From positions 2,852,001-2,916,000 of the forward strand of contig NZ_AP022563.1 of NCBI RefSeq assembly GCF_010726645.1: a DNA stretch of 64,000 nucleotides, in the 5' to 3' direction. Each line of letters starts with the position of its first letter. Within the stretch, counting starts at the first letter, position 1. Positions 43,410-52,269 of the stretch are shown in pieces. The position numbers and the translations under genes are program-made. Under the pieces are notes generated by a model. That model did no database searches. It saw nothing but the letters and a program-made list of their open reading frames with translations, and was not told the origin of the DNA. The stretch comes from Mycolicibacterium duvalii (GTDB lineage: Bacteria; Actinomycetota; Actinomycetes; Mycobacteriales; Mycobacteriaceae).

Positions 43410-43474
43410 GCTCGCGTTAACAGCCGACGTAAATCTCGTGCGCTCCGCTGCGCATATGAAAGGAAGACATACCA

Positions 43475-43729
43475 ATGGATTGGCGCCACAAGGCCGTCTG
43501 TCGCGACGAGGACCCCGAGCTGTTCTTCCCGGTCGGAAACAGCGGACCGGCGCTCGCCCAGATCGCTGATGCGAAGCTCGTCTGCGGCCGCTGCCCCGTC
43601 ACCGCAGAGTGCCTGAGCTGGGCTTTGGAGTCCGGCCAGGATGCCGGCGTGTGGGGCGGCATGAGCGAGGACGAGCGTCGCGCGCTCAAGCGCCGCAACG
43701 CTCGGACGAAGGCTCGTTCCGGAGTCTGA
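43475..43729 (+). CDS. whiB1: WhiB1 iron-sulfur transcription factor
   Basis: An 84-residue WhiB protein. The [4Fe-4S] ligands are Cys9, Cys37, Cys40 and Cys46, followed by GVWGGMSEDERRALKRR, the WhiB turn and basic DNA-binding tail. WhiB1 is essential in mycobacteria, binds the sigma-A C-terminal region and its cluster reacts with nitric oxide. The ATG has AAAGGAAG upstream. It is monocistronic: own promoter with a CRP-like site and a strong hairpin 20 bases after the stop. Confidence 0.97.
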   Translation: MDWRHKAVCRDEDPELFFPVGNSGPALAQIADAKLVCGRCPVTAECLSWALESGQDAGVWGGMSEDERRALKRRNARTKARSGV

Positions 43730-43748
43730 TCGCGCCCTCGCGCACACC

Positions 43749-43776
43749 TACGGCCCCGACGCACGTCGGGGCCGTA
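43749..43776 (+). terminator. terminator after whiB1
   Basis: A perfect 12-bp stem (TACGGCCCCGAC against its complement) with a 4-base loop GCAC starts 20 bases after the whiB1 stop and is followed by ACTTTGTG, which is only weakly T-rich. It may also serve leftward transcription poorly, since pdtaS ends further right. Confidence 0.75.
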
Positions 43777-43866
43777 ACTTTGTGCGCACAATTCGGCGGG
43801 CATTTGCACCATTTGCAGCAAATTGTCACAAACTGACCGAATCGCCGTTAGCAAACCGCAATTCGA

Positions 43867-45357
43867 TCAGTATTGACTGGCTCTGGTGCGCCGCCCGATC
43901 GGCACCCGCAGCACCACATCGGTTCCGCCCGAAGCGCCTTCGTGCATCCCCAGCGAGCCGTCGAGTTCGGCCGAGACCAGGGTGCGGACGATCTGCAGCC
44001 CGAGCCGGTCGGACTTCTCGAGGCTGAAGCCGTCGGGCAGCCCGCGACCGTCGTCGTGCACCACGACGTCCAGCCACCGTGCCGAACGCTCGGCACGGAT
44101 CGTGACGCACCCCTGACTGGTCGAGGCGTCGAACGCGTGCTCCATCGCGTTCTGCACAAGCTCGGTGATGACCATGATCAGCGCCGTGGCGCGGTCGGCG
44201 TCGAGCACGCCCAGCTCCCCGACCCGGTTGATGCGGATCGGGGCGTCGACGGTGGCGACGTCGTTCATGATCGGCAGGATGCGGTCCACCACCTCGTCGA
44301 GGTTGACCTCCTCGTCCACCGACATCGACAGTGCGTCGTGAACCAGCGCGATCGACGACACCCGCCGCACCGACTCGATCAGCGCCTCGCGGCCCTCGGG
44401 GTTGGTGGTGCGGCGCGCCTGCAGCCGCAGCAGCGCGGCCACGGTCTGCAGGTTGTTCTTCACGCGGTGGTGGATCTCGCGGATGGTGGCGTCCTTGGAC
44501 AGCAGCGCCCGGTCGCGCCGTTTGACCTCGGTGACATCGCGGATCAGCACCGCGGCGCCGACGGGAGCGCCGCGAACCACCAGCGGCAGCGTCCGCAGCA
44601 GCACCGCCGCGCCGTTGGCGTCGACCTCCATGCGCATGCTGGAGCCCCCGGTCAGTGAGTCACGGACGTGGTTGGCCAGCTCCTGCGCCTCGAACGGGTC
44701 GGAGATCAGCGGCCGGGTGACCGCGACGAGGTTGTGGCCCTCCAGCTCGGCGGTCGAGCCCATGCGGTGGAAGGCCGAGATCGCGTTCGGGCTGGCGAAC
44801 GTGACGACTCCGGCCTCATCGAGGCGGATGAACCCGTCGCCGACGCGCGGGCTGGACCGCGACATCGCCAGGTCGCCGACGTTGGGGAAGGTGCCCTCCG
44901 ACAGCATGTGCAGCAGGTCTTCGGCGCAGTTGCGGTAGGCCGCCTCCAGGGGGCTGACCTGGCGCGGCGCCAGCGAGGTCTGGTGGGTCAGCACCGCGAC
45001 GACGGTGTTGTGGTAGCGCACCGGCACCGCCTCGACGTTGAGTCCTGGGGCGCCGTCCTGGCCGTCGAGGGTGAGCCTGCCGATCGTTCCGGACCGGAAC
45101 GCCGCGGTGACGATCGGGATGTCCTCGGGTTCGGCGGTGCTGGCCACCGCGTCGGCGAGCAGCACGGTCGAGGCGGTGTTGGGCCGCACCTGCGCCACGC
45201 ACACCAGCATCCCGTCGTCGCGGCGAACCCACATCAGGTAGTCGGCGAACGAGAGGTCGGCCAGCAGCTGCCATTCGCCGACCACCGCGTGCAGATGGTC
45301 GACGGCGTTGCCGGGCAGCATGGTGTGCTCGGCGAGCAGGTCACCGAGGGTCGACAT
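43867..45357 (-). CDS. pdtaS: sensor histidine kinase PdtaS
   Basis: A 496-residue soluble histidine kinase. Domains in order: N-terminal GAF-type sensor (about 10-150), PAS (about 175-275), HisKA_2 dimerisation helix EIHHRVKNNLQTVAALL with candidate phospho-site His296/His297, and HATPase with ELVQNAMEHAF and DDGRGLPDGF. PdtaS phosphorylates the antiterminator-type regulator PdtaR, which is encoded elsewhere. In M. tuberculosis the GAF domain is reported to sense copper and nitric oxide through Cys53 and Cys57; here Cys53 is kept (LVCVAQVRP) but position 57 is Val. It faces whiB1 convergently. Confidence 0.95.
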   Translation of the reverse strand: MSTLGDLLAEHTMLPGNAVDHLHAVVGEWQLLADLSFADYLMWVRRDDGMLVCVAQVRPNTASTVLLADAVASTAEPEDIPIVTAAFRSGTIGRLTLDGQDGAPGLNVEAVPVRYHNTVVAVLTHQTSLAPRQVSPLEAAYRNCAEDLLHMLSEGTFPNVGDLAMSRSSPRVGDGFIRLDEAGVVTFASPNAISAFHRMGSTAELEGHNLVAVTRPLISDPFEAQELANHVRDSLTGGSSMRMEVDANGAAVLLRTLPLVVRGAPVGAAVLIRDVTEVKRRDRALLSKDATIREIHHRVKNNLQTVAALLRLQARRTTNPEGREALIESVRRVSSIALVHDALSMSVDEEVNLDEVVDRILPIMNDVATVDAPIRINRVGELGVLDADRATALIMVITELVQNAMEHAFDASTSQGCVTIRAERSARWLDVVVHDDGRGLPDGFSLEKSDRLGLQIVRTLVSAELDGSLGMHEGASGGTDVVLRVPIGRRTRASQY

Positions 45358-45389
45358 GACGAATCGGAACGGTCGGGACGGTCTGCCGG

Positions 45390-45605
45390 CTAGCTGATGA
45401 CGGCGATGAGGTCACCGGCCTGGATGACGTCACCCACTGCCACGCTGACCTTGCTGACGGTGCCGGCGATCTCGGCGAGCACCGGGATCTCCATCTTCAT
45501 CGACTCGAGCAGCACCAGGGTGTCGCCTTCACCGATCTGATCGCCCTCGTTCACCACGACCTCGAGCACACTGGCCACGATTTCCGCGCGGACGTCCTCG
45601 GCCAT
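45390..45605 (-). CDS. biotinylated protein TB7.3 (biotin/lipoyl attachment domain)
   Basis: A 71-residue stand-alone biotinyl domain. VLLESMKMEIPVLAE contains the biotin-accepting Lys in the canonical MKM motif, and the N- and C-terminal halves form the two hammerhead strands (DVRAEIVASVLEVVV and GTVSKVSVAVGDVIQAGDLIAVIS). No carboxylase gene is beside it, so its partner enzyme is unknown. The ATG was preferred to a GTG two codons upstream because the protein then matches TB7.3 in length. It precedes pdtaS on the same strand (32-base gap). Confidence 0.93.
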   Translation of the reverse strand: MAEDVRAEIVASVLEVVVNEGDQIGEGDTLVLLESMKMEIPVLAEIAGTVSKVSVAVGDVIQAGDLIAVIS

Positions 45606-45778
45606 CTTCACCCCATTCCCTACTGGTGCTTACCGCGTCTATCGAACCACAACGGCTTGCGCCGGTCCTGCAAGGCCGCAGGCGGCGGCGAAATAGTTGT
45701 CGGGAGCTCGTGCGACAATGGGACGCAACCGACCCGCCGTTCGCGGGTGCACACCCACCGACTCGTTGGAGGTTCATC

Positions 45779-45868
45779 ATGGCCAAGCGTGGCCGTAAGA
45801 AGCGTGACCGTAAGCACTCGAAGGCCAACCACGGCAAGCGGCCCAACGCCGGTTCGAAGTCCGTGTGA
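45779..45868 (+). CDS. mycobacterial ribosomal protein bL37
   Basis: A 29-residue, extremely basic peptide, MAKRGRKKRDRKHSKANHGK followed by RPNAGSKSV. Apart from a few extra C-terminal residues it matches my memory of bL37, the small actinobacterial 50S protein found in the M. smegmatis ribosome structure. The ATG has a perfect TTGGAGG six bases upstream. It is easily missed by gene finders because of its length. It lies between TB7.3 (divergent, 173 bases) and rshA (convergent, 15 bases). Confidence 0.88.
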   Translation: MAKRGRKKRDRKHSKANHGKRPNAGSKSV

Positions 45869-45883
45869 GCCGCTAGGGCCGGC

Positions 45884-46210
45884 TCAGCCCCGCCGGATGA
45901 TGGTGGTCTGGCTGATCTGGATGCGCAACCGCTCGCGCAGGCTGTCCGGGGCGCGTTCCCCGCTGCACTTCACGGCGATCAGACGCTTGACGCGCTCCTC
46001 GATGCCGTAATGCCGCAGGCAGGCCGGGCAGTCTTCGAGGTGCTGGCGCAGCTTGTCGCGGGTCTCGTCGGTGCATTCGCCGTCGAGCAACGTCCAGACC
46101 TCGGCGATCACCGCGGCGCACTCCGGATGTTCGGGATCGACCGGGCCGACCGGCGGCCGCCATCGCTCCTCGGCCTGACCCTCGCCCGGCGGGACCTCGT
46201 GCTCGCTCAT
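45884..46210 (-). CDS. rshA: anti-sigma factor RshA (zinc-associated)
   Basis: A 108-residue zinc-associated anti-sigma factor. The ZAS signature is [14 protein letters not shown] with His57, Cys61 and Cys64 (HxxxCxxC); Cys31 and Cys46 are further candidates for the redox switch. RshA binds SigH under reducing conditions and lets go on disulfide formation or phosphorylation. Its ATG overlaps the sigH stop (ATGA), which keeps the two proteins in balance. Confidence 0.93.
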   Translation of the reverse strand: MSEHEVPPGEGQAEERWRPPVGPVDPEHPECAAVIAEVWTLLDGECTDETRDKLRQHLEDCPACLRHYGIEERVKRLIAVKCSGERAPDSLRERLRIQISQTTIIRRG

Positions 46211-46860
46211 GAGGTGACCTCTTCGGGCGCCTCGACCTCGCCGCGCAGGAACCCGCGGTCGCGGGCCACCTCGTTCAACAGCTCACGCAGCTGGCGCCTG
46301 CCGCGGTGCAGCCGCGACATCACCGTGCCGATGGGGGTGTCCATGATCTCGGCGATCTCCTTGTACGGGAAGCCCTCGACGTCGGCGTAGTACACCGCCA
46401 TCCGGAAGTCCTCGGGCAGGGCTTGCAGCGCTTCCTTGATCTCACTGTCGGGCAGCAGTTCCAGCGCCTCGACCTCCGCCGACCGCAGACCCGTCGACGA
46501 GTGCTCGGCGTTGGCCGCCAGCTGCCAGTCGGTGATCTCCTCGGTCGGATATTCCGCCGGCTGCCGCTGCTTCTTGCGGTAGCTGTTGATGTAGGTGTTG
46601 GTCAGGATGCGGTACAACCAGGCCTTCAGGTTGGTGCCCTCGCGGAACGACCGGAAGCCGGTGTAGGCCTTGACCATCGTCTCCTGCAGCAGGTCCTCGG
46701 CGTCGGCGGGGTTGCGCGTCATCCGCATCGCGCCACCGTAGAGCTGGTCGAGCAGCGGGATCGCGTCGCGCTCGAACCGGGCGGTCAGCTCGGCGTCGGT
46801 TTCTTCGCGGGCCGTCTCTTCGCGGGTCGTGCCTGTGGCCGACCCGTCGGTGTCGGTCAT
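46207..46860 (-). CDS. sigH: ECF RNA polymerase sigma factor SigH
   Basis: A 217-residue ECF sigma factor of the oxidative and heat stress type. Region 2 is [24 protein letters not shown] and [19 protein letters not shown]; region 4 is [27 protein letters not shown]. SigH directs thioredoxin, mycothiol and chaperone genes as well as sigB and sigE. The ATG start gives [10 protein letters not shown] and agrees with the remembered protein length; the frame extends further upstream without support. A SigH-type promoter lies about 185 bases upstream of the start codon, so the gene is autoregulated. Confidence 0.95.
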   Translation of the reverse strand: MTDTDGSATGTTREETAREETDAELTARFERDAIPLLDQLYGGAMRMTRNPADAEDLLQETMVKAYTGFRSFREGTNLKAWLYRILTNTYINSYRKKQRQPAEYPTEEITDWQLAANAEHSSTGLRSAEVEALELLPDSEIKEALQALPEDFRMAVYYADVEGFPYKEIAEIMDTPIGTVMSRLHRGRRQLRELLNEVARDRGFLRGEVEAPEEVTS

Positions 46861-47042
46861 CGTGGGGAACACCGTCCCTTCTGTCGCGGCGCCGCCGATC
46901 ACGTCCAGTAGGTGCACCGAACGTGATGGGGCCGCCAAGGCCAATACTGGCACCATCTATCCCCTTCCGCCGATCCTAGAGGCTGCTCCTGACAAGCCCC
47001 GACTCACTGGCCTGACCGGCCGTTCGGCCTGTCGGCTCTCCG

Positions 47043-47071
47043 CACAACAGTTGCGGCGCGCGTGCTGTTCC
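47043..47071 (-). promoter_or_regulatory. SigH-dependent promoter of sigH-rshA
   Basis: On the minus strand GGAAC (47067-47071) is followed after 18 bases by GTTGTG, the GGAA-N18-20-GTT consensus recognised by SigH/SigR-type sigma factors. It points towards sigH with a leader of about 180 bases. Autoregulation of sigH is established in mycobacteria and this is the only such pair seen in the gap. Confidence 0.75.
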
Positions 47072-47133
47072 CTCGGGCGACTGCCCGATATCCCGGGCCA
47101 GGCTGTCGCCGGTCGGGAATACTCATCGTCTCG

Positions 47134-47796
47134 ATGGATCTCTCCACCACCCTGGTCGTCATCGCCGCGGCGTTGCTCCTCGCAGCCACGGCGCTGACGT
47201 GGTGGCTGCGTCGCCGCGCGGCGTTTCAGTCCGCGCTGCAGCAGCGGGGGTGGCGGTTGCGCACCGACGGTGACGACACCGTCGTCGTCCCGGCCACCGG
47301 CGACTGGACGCTGACGATGCGCCGGTCCTACGTCGGGCAGATGTCGCCGCCCGGCAAGCACCTCGTCACCAGCGTGTGGACCTGTCCCATGCCGGCCACG
47401 CTGGGCCCCGTTCTGGTCGCCGGTCCGGCGCCGCCGCCGGAGCTGCGTGAACTGGCGGCCGGTCTGGTCGGCTCGGTGTCCCCGACGGTGACCCGCTGGC
47501 TGGGCATCGACCGCGTCAGCGACGGGCGCCCGCTGCGACCGGTGCCGGCCATGGACGATCGGCTGCTGGTGTTCGCGACCGACGGGATCGGGCCGATCGG
47601 CACGTTGCGCGCGGTGGCCGACGCGATCGGCGACTGGTGCTCGGTCTACGAGACCGAACGCGAACAGCCGGTGCTGCTGCTCGACCGGTCCGGCATGTCG
47701 GTGCGGGTCCGTACCGACGTCCTGACCTCGGTCGACGTCGCCGACGCGTTCGTCACCCTGGGGCTGCGGTGTCGCGGCGCGCTGGGGCGCTCATGA
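47134..47796 (+). CDS. membrane-anchored protein of unknown function
   Basis: A 220-residue protein with one N-terminal membrane helix (TTLVVIAAALLLAATALTWW) and a soluble domain of about 190 residues. The soluble part starts QRGWRLRTDGDDTVVVPATGDWTLTM and includes VWTCPMPATLGPVLVAGPAPP. I do not recognise the family. It diverges from sigH, and its start lies within 65 bases of the SigH-type promoter, but no promoter of that type points towards it. It is followed 28 bases later by the YbaK-like gene. Confidence 0.65.
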   Translation: MDLSTTLVVIAAALLLAATALTWWLRRRAAFQSALQQRGWRLRTDGDDTVVVPATGDWTLTMRRSYVGQMSPPGKHLVTSVWTCPMPATLGPVLVAGPAPPPELRELAAGLVGSVSPTVTRWLGIDRVSDGRPLRPVPAMDDRLLVFATDGIGPIGTLRAVADAIGDWCSVYETEREQPVLLLDRSGMSVRVRTDVLTSVDVADAFVTLGLRCRGALGRS

Positions 47797-47824
47797 CGCG
47801 GTCCGACCCGCTTAGGCTGTGCCG

Positions 47825-48313
47825 GTGGCACGTGCAGCGACCCCGGCGATCGCGGCGCTGATCGCTGCGGGCATCCCCCACGACGTCCTGCAGTACCGCC
47901 ACGATCCCCGCACCGGGTCGTTCGGTGACGAGGCGGTCGACGAGCTCGCCCGCGACGGGGTCGTGGCCGACCAGATCTTCAAGACCCTGGTGGTGACGCT
48001 GCCGTCCGGCCTGGGCGTCGCCGTCGTGCCGGTCCCGGCGAAGCTCTCGCTCAAGGCGGCGGCGGCCGCGCTGGGCGCCGCCAAGGCCACGATGGCCGAC
48101 CCGTCCGCCGCGGCGCGTGCCACCGGCTACGTCGTCGGCGGCATCTCCCCGCTGGGCCAGCGCAAGGCCCTGCCGACGGTGGTGGATGCGTCGGCGCTGC
48201 AGTGGGACCGGGTGCTGTGCAGCGCCGGCAAGCGCGGTCTGGAGGTCGGCCTGGACCCCCGGGATCTGGTGCGGTTGACCAACGCGGCCGTCGCCGACAT
48301 CCGAGCGCTCTAG
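47825..48313 (+). CDS. ybaK: YbaK/ProX-type aminoacyl-tRNA deacylase
   Basis: A 162-residue YbaK/EbsC-family protein. FKTLVVTLPSGLGVAVVPVPAKLSLKAAAAALG contains the conserved substrate-site Lys (read in the shorter piece QIFKTLVVTL) and GYVVGGISPLGQRKALPTVVD is the family signature region (GGISPLGQRK). YbaK clears Cys-tRNA(Pro) in trans. GTG codons at 47819 and 47825 are both possible. In M. tuberculosis I recall this gene as broken into pieces; here it is intact. Confidence 0.9.
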   Translation: MARAATPAIAALIAAGIPHDVLQYRHDPRTGSFGDEAVDELARDGVVADQIFKTLVVTLPSGLGVAVVPVPAKLSLKAAAAALGAAKATMADPSAAARATGYVVGGISPLGQRKALPTVVDASALQWDRVLCSAGKRGLEVGLDPRDLVRLTNAAVADIRAL

Positions 48314-48322
48314 GCTGACCCC

Positions 48323-49168
48323 ATGTCGCTCGCGGGAAAAACCATGTTCATCTCCGGAGCCAGCCGCGGTATCGGGCTGGCGATCGCCAAGCGGGTCGCC
48401 GCGGACGGTGCGAACGTCGCGCTGGTCGCCAAGACCGCCGAACCGCACCCGAAGCTGCCGGGCACCGTCTACACCGCGGCCCAGGAGATCGAGGACGTCG
48501 GCGGGCACGCGCTGCCGATCGTCGGCGACATCCGGGACGGGGACTCGGTCACCGCGGCCGTCGCCAAGACCGTCGAGCAGTTCGGCGGGATCGACATCTG
48601 CGTCAACAACGCCTCGGCGATCAACCTCGGGTCGATCGAGGACGTGCCGCTCAAACGGTTCGACCTGATGAACGGCATCCAGGTGCGGGGTACCTACGCG
48701 GTGTCGCAGGCCTGCCTGCCGCACATGAAGGGCCGCGACAATCCGCACATCCTGACGCTGTCGCCGCCGATCCTGCTGGAGTCCAAGTGGCTGCGCCCCA
48801 CCCCGTACATGATGGCGAAGTACGGGATGACGTTGTGCGCGTTGGGCATTGCTGAAGAGATGAAGGATGCGCGAATCGCGTCGAACACGCTGTGGCCGCG
48901 CACCATGGTGGCCACCGCCGCGGTGCAGAACCTGCTCGGCGGCGACGAGTCGATGGCCCGCTCGCGCAAGCCCGAGGTGTACTCCGACGCCGCGTACGCG
49001 GTGCTGACCAAGCCGTCGTCGTTCACCGGCAACACGCTGCTGTGCGAGGACGTGCTGTTGGAGTCCGGTGTCACCGATCTGTCGGTGTACGACTGCGTGC
49101 CCGGCGCCGAGCTCGGGGTGGACTTCTGGGTGGAGAGCGCCAACCCACCCGGTTACACCGGCCCGTAG
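48323..49168 (+). CDS. SDR family oxidoreductase (Rv3224-like, HSDL2-type)
   Basis: A 281-residue short-chain dehydrogenase. The cofactor motif is ISGASRGIGLAIAK, NNAS follows at CVNNASAINLG, and the catalytic Tyr and Lys are in PYMMAKYGMT. The Ser position is in TLSPP. Close relatives are hydroxysteroid dehydrogenase-like 2 proteins acting on fatty acyl or steroid substrates; specificity here is open. It starts 9 bases after the YbaK gene and is probably co-transcribed. Confidence 0.9.
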   Translation: MSLAGKTMFISGASRGIGLAIAKRVAADGANVALVAKTAEPHPKLPGTVYTAAQEIEDVGGHALPIVGDIRDGDSVTAAVAKTVEQFGGIDICVNNASAINLGSIEDVPLKRFDLMNGIQVRGTYAVSQACLPHMKGRDNPHILTLSPPILLESKWLRPTPYMMAKYGMTLCALGIAEEMKDARIASNTLWPRTMVATAAVQNLLGGDESMARSRKPEVYSDAAYAVLTKPSSFTGNTLLCEDVLLESGVTDLSVYDCVPGAELGVDFWVESANPPGYTGP

Positions 49169-49173
49169 CTCTT

Positions 49174-49238
49174 CCCGCGAGAGTGCCGTCAGCGTAGGTG
49201 CCGAAGGGCCTGAACTACGGACAGCCCACTTTCGCGGG
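49174..49238. repeat. small imperfect palindromic element, copy 2
   Basis: A 65-base intergenic element with near-perfect terminal inverted repeats, CCCGCGAGAGTG and CACTTTCGCGGG (11 of 12 pair). The inner part also pairs in part (CCGTCAGCGTAG against CTACGGACAG). It shares an identical 18-base string with the element at 7687-7747. It could fold as a long hairpin after the SDR gene. Confidence 0.6.
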
Positions 49239-49259
49239 CGAGCGACCTATTCTCCCCTG

Positions 49260-50033
49260 ATGACGATCTGGTCCGCGGGGCGCTACGACGCGGTCGGCGA
49301 TCGCATCGCGCCGATCGCCGAGCAGGTCGTCGACGCAACCGCGCGGCGACGCCCCCTGCGCGACGCCGCCGTGGTCGACCTGGCCTGCGGCACCGGCAGC
49401 GCCGCACTGGCGGCCGCCGGGCAGGGCGCGAAGGTCACCGGCGTCGACTACACCGCCGAGCTGCTCACGATCGCCGAGCAGCGGCCCGGCGCCGACGCGG
49501 TCACGTGGCGCGTCGGCGATGCGTCCGACACCGGCCTGCCCGCCGCGGCCTTCGACGCGGTGGTGTCCAACATGGGCATCATTTTCGTCGATCCGGCCGC
49601 CCAGGTCCGGGAGATCACCCGCCTCCTCGCACCGACTGGGGTGCTGGCCTTTTCGGCGTGGACCCGCGACACCAGCAACCCGCTGTTCGATCCGGTGGTG
49701 GCCGTGCTCGGGCCGCCGGCCGCGTCGGGCTTCTCCCCCGATCAGTGGGGTGACGCCGACACGCTGACCGACCGGCTGGCACCGCATTTCGACGACATCG
49801 ACATCCGGCGCGGTCGCCACAGCTGGGAGTTCGCGTCGATGGCCGCCGCGCTGCACTTCCTGCGCGCGGAGTCGCCGGTGCACGTGGAGACGTTCCGCCG
49901 CGCCTCCGACGGGCAACGCGACGAGCTGGCGGCGGCCTTCGAGACCGCGCTGGGCCCGCACGTCGACGGCACCGGCGCGGTCACGTTCGGCGCCCCCTAC
50001 GTCGTGGTCAGCGCCCGCTACCGGGCTTCGTAG
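49260..50033 (+). CDS. class I SAM-dependent methyltransferase
   Basis: A 257-residue methyltransferase with the standard Rossmann signature VVDLACGTGSAALAAAGQGA (motif I), VTGVDYTAELL (motif II) and FDAVVSNMGIIFV (motif IV). The C-terminal half resembles the UbiE/Methyltransf_11 group. Substrate unknown. The last 16 bases overlap the end of the convergent methyltransferase gene. The ATG directly follows the palindromic element region. Confidence 0.85.
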   Translation: MTIWSAGRYDAVGDRIAPIAEQVVDATARRRPLRDAAVVDLACGTGSAALAAAGQGAKVTGVDYTAELLTIAEQRPGADAVTWRVGDASDTGLPAAAFDAVVSNMGIIFVDPAAQVREITRLLAPTGVLAFSAWTRDTSNPLFDPVVAVLGPPAASGFSPDQWGDADTLTDRLAPHFDDIDIRRGRHSWEFASMAAALHFLRAESPVHVETFRRASDGQRDELAAAFETALGPHVDGTGAVTFGAPYVVVSARYRAS

Positions 50034-51523
50034 AGGATCCCGCGCCCGATCGCCTCGCGGACGACCGGCAGCGCGGCAGCCGCCAATGCGTCGGCGTCCA
50101 CGCCGTGGTGGGCGGCCAGCAGCTCGATCAGCATGCCCAGCGGCACCTCGCCGCGACAGCCGGCCAGTAGTGCACGCGACACCTCGTCGACGCCGAGCAC
50201 CGCGCCCGGCCCGCCCGGGCGCCGCACGGCCGCCCCGACGACCTGCCAGCCGTCGGGGCCGGGCAGCGACTGCTCCTCGAGGAACACCGGAGCCGTCGTC
50301 AACCGGGCGGCCAGCAGCCGGTCGTCACCGGTGTCGTGCAGGTACTCGCGGCGGGCGAAGAACGCGTCGACCTCGGGGCCGGTCAGCGCCTCGCCCGCCC
50401 CGGTGATCTCCTCGAGCACCGCATCGGCCGGGCGGGTCTCGCCGCGGCGCGGCGCACGCAGGGTGATCATCCCCATGCCGACGCCGGAGACGCCGTTGTC
50501 GGCGAACCAGTCCAGCCACTGTCCGCCGCGGCGCGCGGCGTCCTGCGGCAACTCCCCCGCATCCGAGGTCCACAGCGACACATAGCTGATCGGATCGGCG
50601 AACTCGCGCTGCACCACCCACGCGTGCAGACCCGTGTCAACCAGCCAACCTGCGACCCGGTCACGCCAATCCCCGTCGCGCACGATCCAGTTCGCCATGA
50701 TCTGCGCGGTGCCACCGGGCAGCAGATGCTCGCCGACCTCTTGAATCAACCTCTGACACAGGGCATCTCCGGCCATCCCGGAATCGCGGTACTGGTAGTC
50801 CAGCGCACCGGCGCCGACGACGAACGGCGGGTTGGACACGATCAGGTCGAAGCGCTCGCCGTCGACGGGTTCGAAGAGGCTGCCGCAGCGCAGATCCCAG
50901 GACATGTCGTTGAGCCTCGCGGTGGCCGCGGCCAACGCCAGGGCACGTTCGTTGGTGTCGGTGGCCACGATCTCGTCGCAGTGCGCGGCGAGGTGCAACG
51001 CCTGGATGCCGCAGCCGGTGCCCAGGTCGAGCGCGCGACCGACCGGCGTGCGGATCACCGCGTGGGCCAGCGACACCGACGCGCCGCCGATGCCCAGCAC
51101 GTGGTCGGGACGGACCGGGCCGGGCCGCAGCGCGGCGTCCTGGTCGGACACCACCAAGAAGTCGCGCGCGCCGTCGCTGTGCGGGCGGATGTCCAGTGCG
51201 GCGCGCAGCGCCCCGTCGGGGCCCGCCTCCACGACACCGCCCTCGAGCAGCGCGCCGACGCCGACGCCGGGCAGCGCCGAAGTGACGCGTTCACGGCTCT
51301 CGTCGGCGCCGAGCAGGAACAGCCGCACCAGCACCGCCAGCGGCTCCCGACCGGCTGCGGGCCGCTCGGTGGCCCGCAGCGCCGACCACCACAGCCCCCG
51401 GCTGAACGCCGCCCCGGCGTCGGCGCCGAGCAGGTCGGTAACGCCGTCGGTGGTGTAACCCGCGGCGCGCAGAGCACCGGCCAGCGCCTCGACCAGCGCC
51501 GGGTCGGCCAACGGTCGGCTCAC
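50018..51523 (-). CDS. NPPF-type (PrmA/HemK-like) methyltransferase, DUF7059/DUF7782 type
   Basis: A 501-residue protein with an N-terminal helical domain (about 1-130), a central Rossmann methyltransferase domain and a long C-terminal extension. The catalytic core shows [17 protein letters not shown] and [22 protein letters not shown] marks N-methylation of an amide or base in HemK and RsmC-type enzymes. RNA or protein glutamine is a likely target, by family only. The GTG start overlaps the SRAP stop (GTGA), implying coupling. Confidence 0.82.
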   Translation of the reverse strand: MSRPLADPALVEALAGALRAAGYTTDGVTDLLGADAGAAFSRGLWWSALRATERPAAGREPLAVLVRLFLLGADESRERVTSALPGVGVGALLEGGVVEAGPDGALRAALDIRPHSDGARDFLVVSDQDAALRPGPVRPDHVLGIGGASVSLAHAVIRTPVGRALDLGTGCGIQALHLAAHCDEIVATDTNERALALAAATARLNDMSWDLRCGSLFEPVDGERFDLIVSNPPFVVGAGALDYQYRDSGMAGDALCQRLIQEVGEHLLPGGTAQIMANWIVRDGDWRDRVAGWLVDTGLHAWVVQREFADPISYVSLWTSDAGELPQDAARRGGQWLDWFADNGVSGVGMGMITLRAPRRGETRPADAVLEEITGAGEALTGPEVDAFFARREYLHDTGDDRLLAARLTTAPVFLEEQSLPGPDGWQVVGAAVRRPGGPGAVLGVDEVSRALLAGCRGEVPLGMLIELLAAHHGVDADALAAAALPVVREAIGRGILYEAR

Positions 51524-52269
51524 AGCAGCGTGCCTTGTTCCGCCTCCGGTTGAGCCGGCTCGATCAGCTCCGGGCCGTTGTTGCGCACGCTGTTGACCAG
51601 CCGGGACACCTCGCGGATCTGGATGCGGTCCAGGTCGCCGTGCCCGCGCAGCAGGCCCTCGTCGATCGGCGCGTCGGGGTCCAACCACCGGTCGAAGTCC
51701 TCGGCGCTGACGGTCAGCGGCATCCGGTCGTGGATGTCGGCCAGCGGCCCGGCGGCGTCGGTGGTGATGATGGTGCAGCTGAGCAGCGGGGTGCTGTCCT
51801 TGGGGGCGTCTTTGGGGCGCCAGGTCGTCCACAGGCCGGCCATGAACAGCGGCTCCCCATCCCCGGCGTACATGAAAAACGGTGTCTTGGAGCCTTTCTC
51901 GCCCTTCCACTCGTACCAGCCGTCCATCGGCACCAGACAGCGCTTGTTCTTCGCCGAGCTGCGGAACGCCGGCGAGGTCGACACCTTCTCGGAGCGCGCG
52001 TTGATCAGCAACGGGCCCTTGTTGTCCGGGCCGCCGTCGGCGGTCGCCTTGGTCCACGGCGGGATCAGACCCCACCGCATCAGCCGCACCCGGCGCGTCG
52101 ACTCGTCGTCGGGATCGGTGTGCCGCTTGACCACGGTGGCCACGGTGGTCGTCGGGGCCACGTTGTAGTTCGGCGCGGAAGCGTCCTTGGCGGCGTTGGT
52201 CTCGTCGATGGCCTTGATCTTCTCGGCCAGCAGCGCCGGGTCGGTCGTCACTGCGAATCGCCCACACAT
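51520..52269 (-). CDS. SOS response-associated peptidase (SRAP, YedK/HMCES family)
   Basis: A 249-residue SRAP protein, homologue of Rv3226c. The catalytic Cys2 is in [10 protein letters not shown]; other family residues are [31 protein letters not shown] and [11 protein letters not shown] with the active His. SRAP proteins crosslink to abasic sites in single-stranded DNA and shield them. The start must be this ATG because Cys2 has to become N-terminal; an in-frame ATG three codons upstream would block activity. A GGAGGT is directly adjacent to the ATG, an unusual spacing. Confidence 0.93.
   Translation of the reverse strand: MCGRFAVTTDPALLAEKIKAIDETNAAKDASAPNYNVAPTTTVATVVKRHTDPDDESTRRVRLMRWGLIPPWTKATADGGPDNKGPLLINARSEKVSTSPAFRSSAKNKRCLVPMDGWYEWKGEKGSKTPFFMYAGDGEPLFMAGLWTTWRPKDAPKDSTPLLSCTIITTDAAGPLADIHDRMPLTVSAEDFDRWLDPDAPIDEGLLRGHGDLDRIQIREVSRLVNSVRNNGPELIEPAQPEAEQGTLL

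Noticed and set aside
43383..43616. A small ORF overlapping the whiB1 start
   Set aside because: It is in another frame of whiB1, has no ribosome-binding site and shows no recognisable peptide.
50018..52267. A 749-codon frame that would fuse SRAP-region sequence to the NPPF methyltransferase
   Set aside because: The upstream part is an out-of-frame shadow of the SRAP gene. The methyltransferase starts at a GTG overlapping the SRAP stop.
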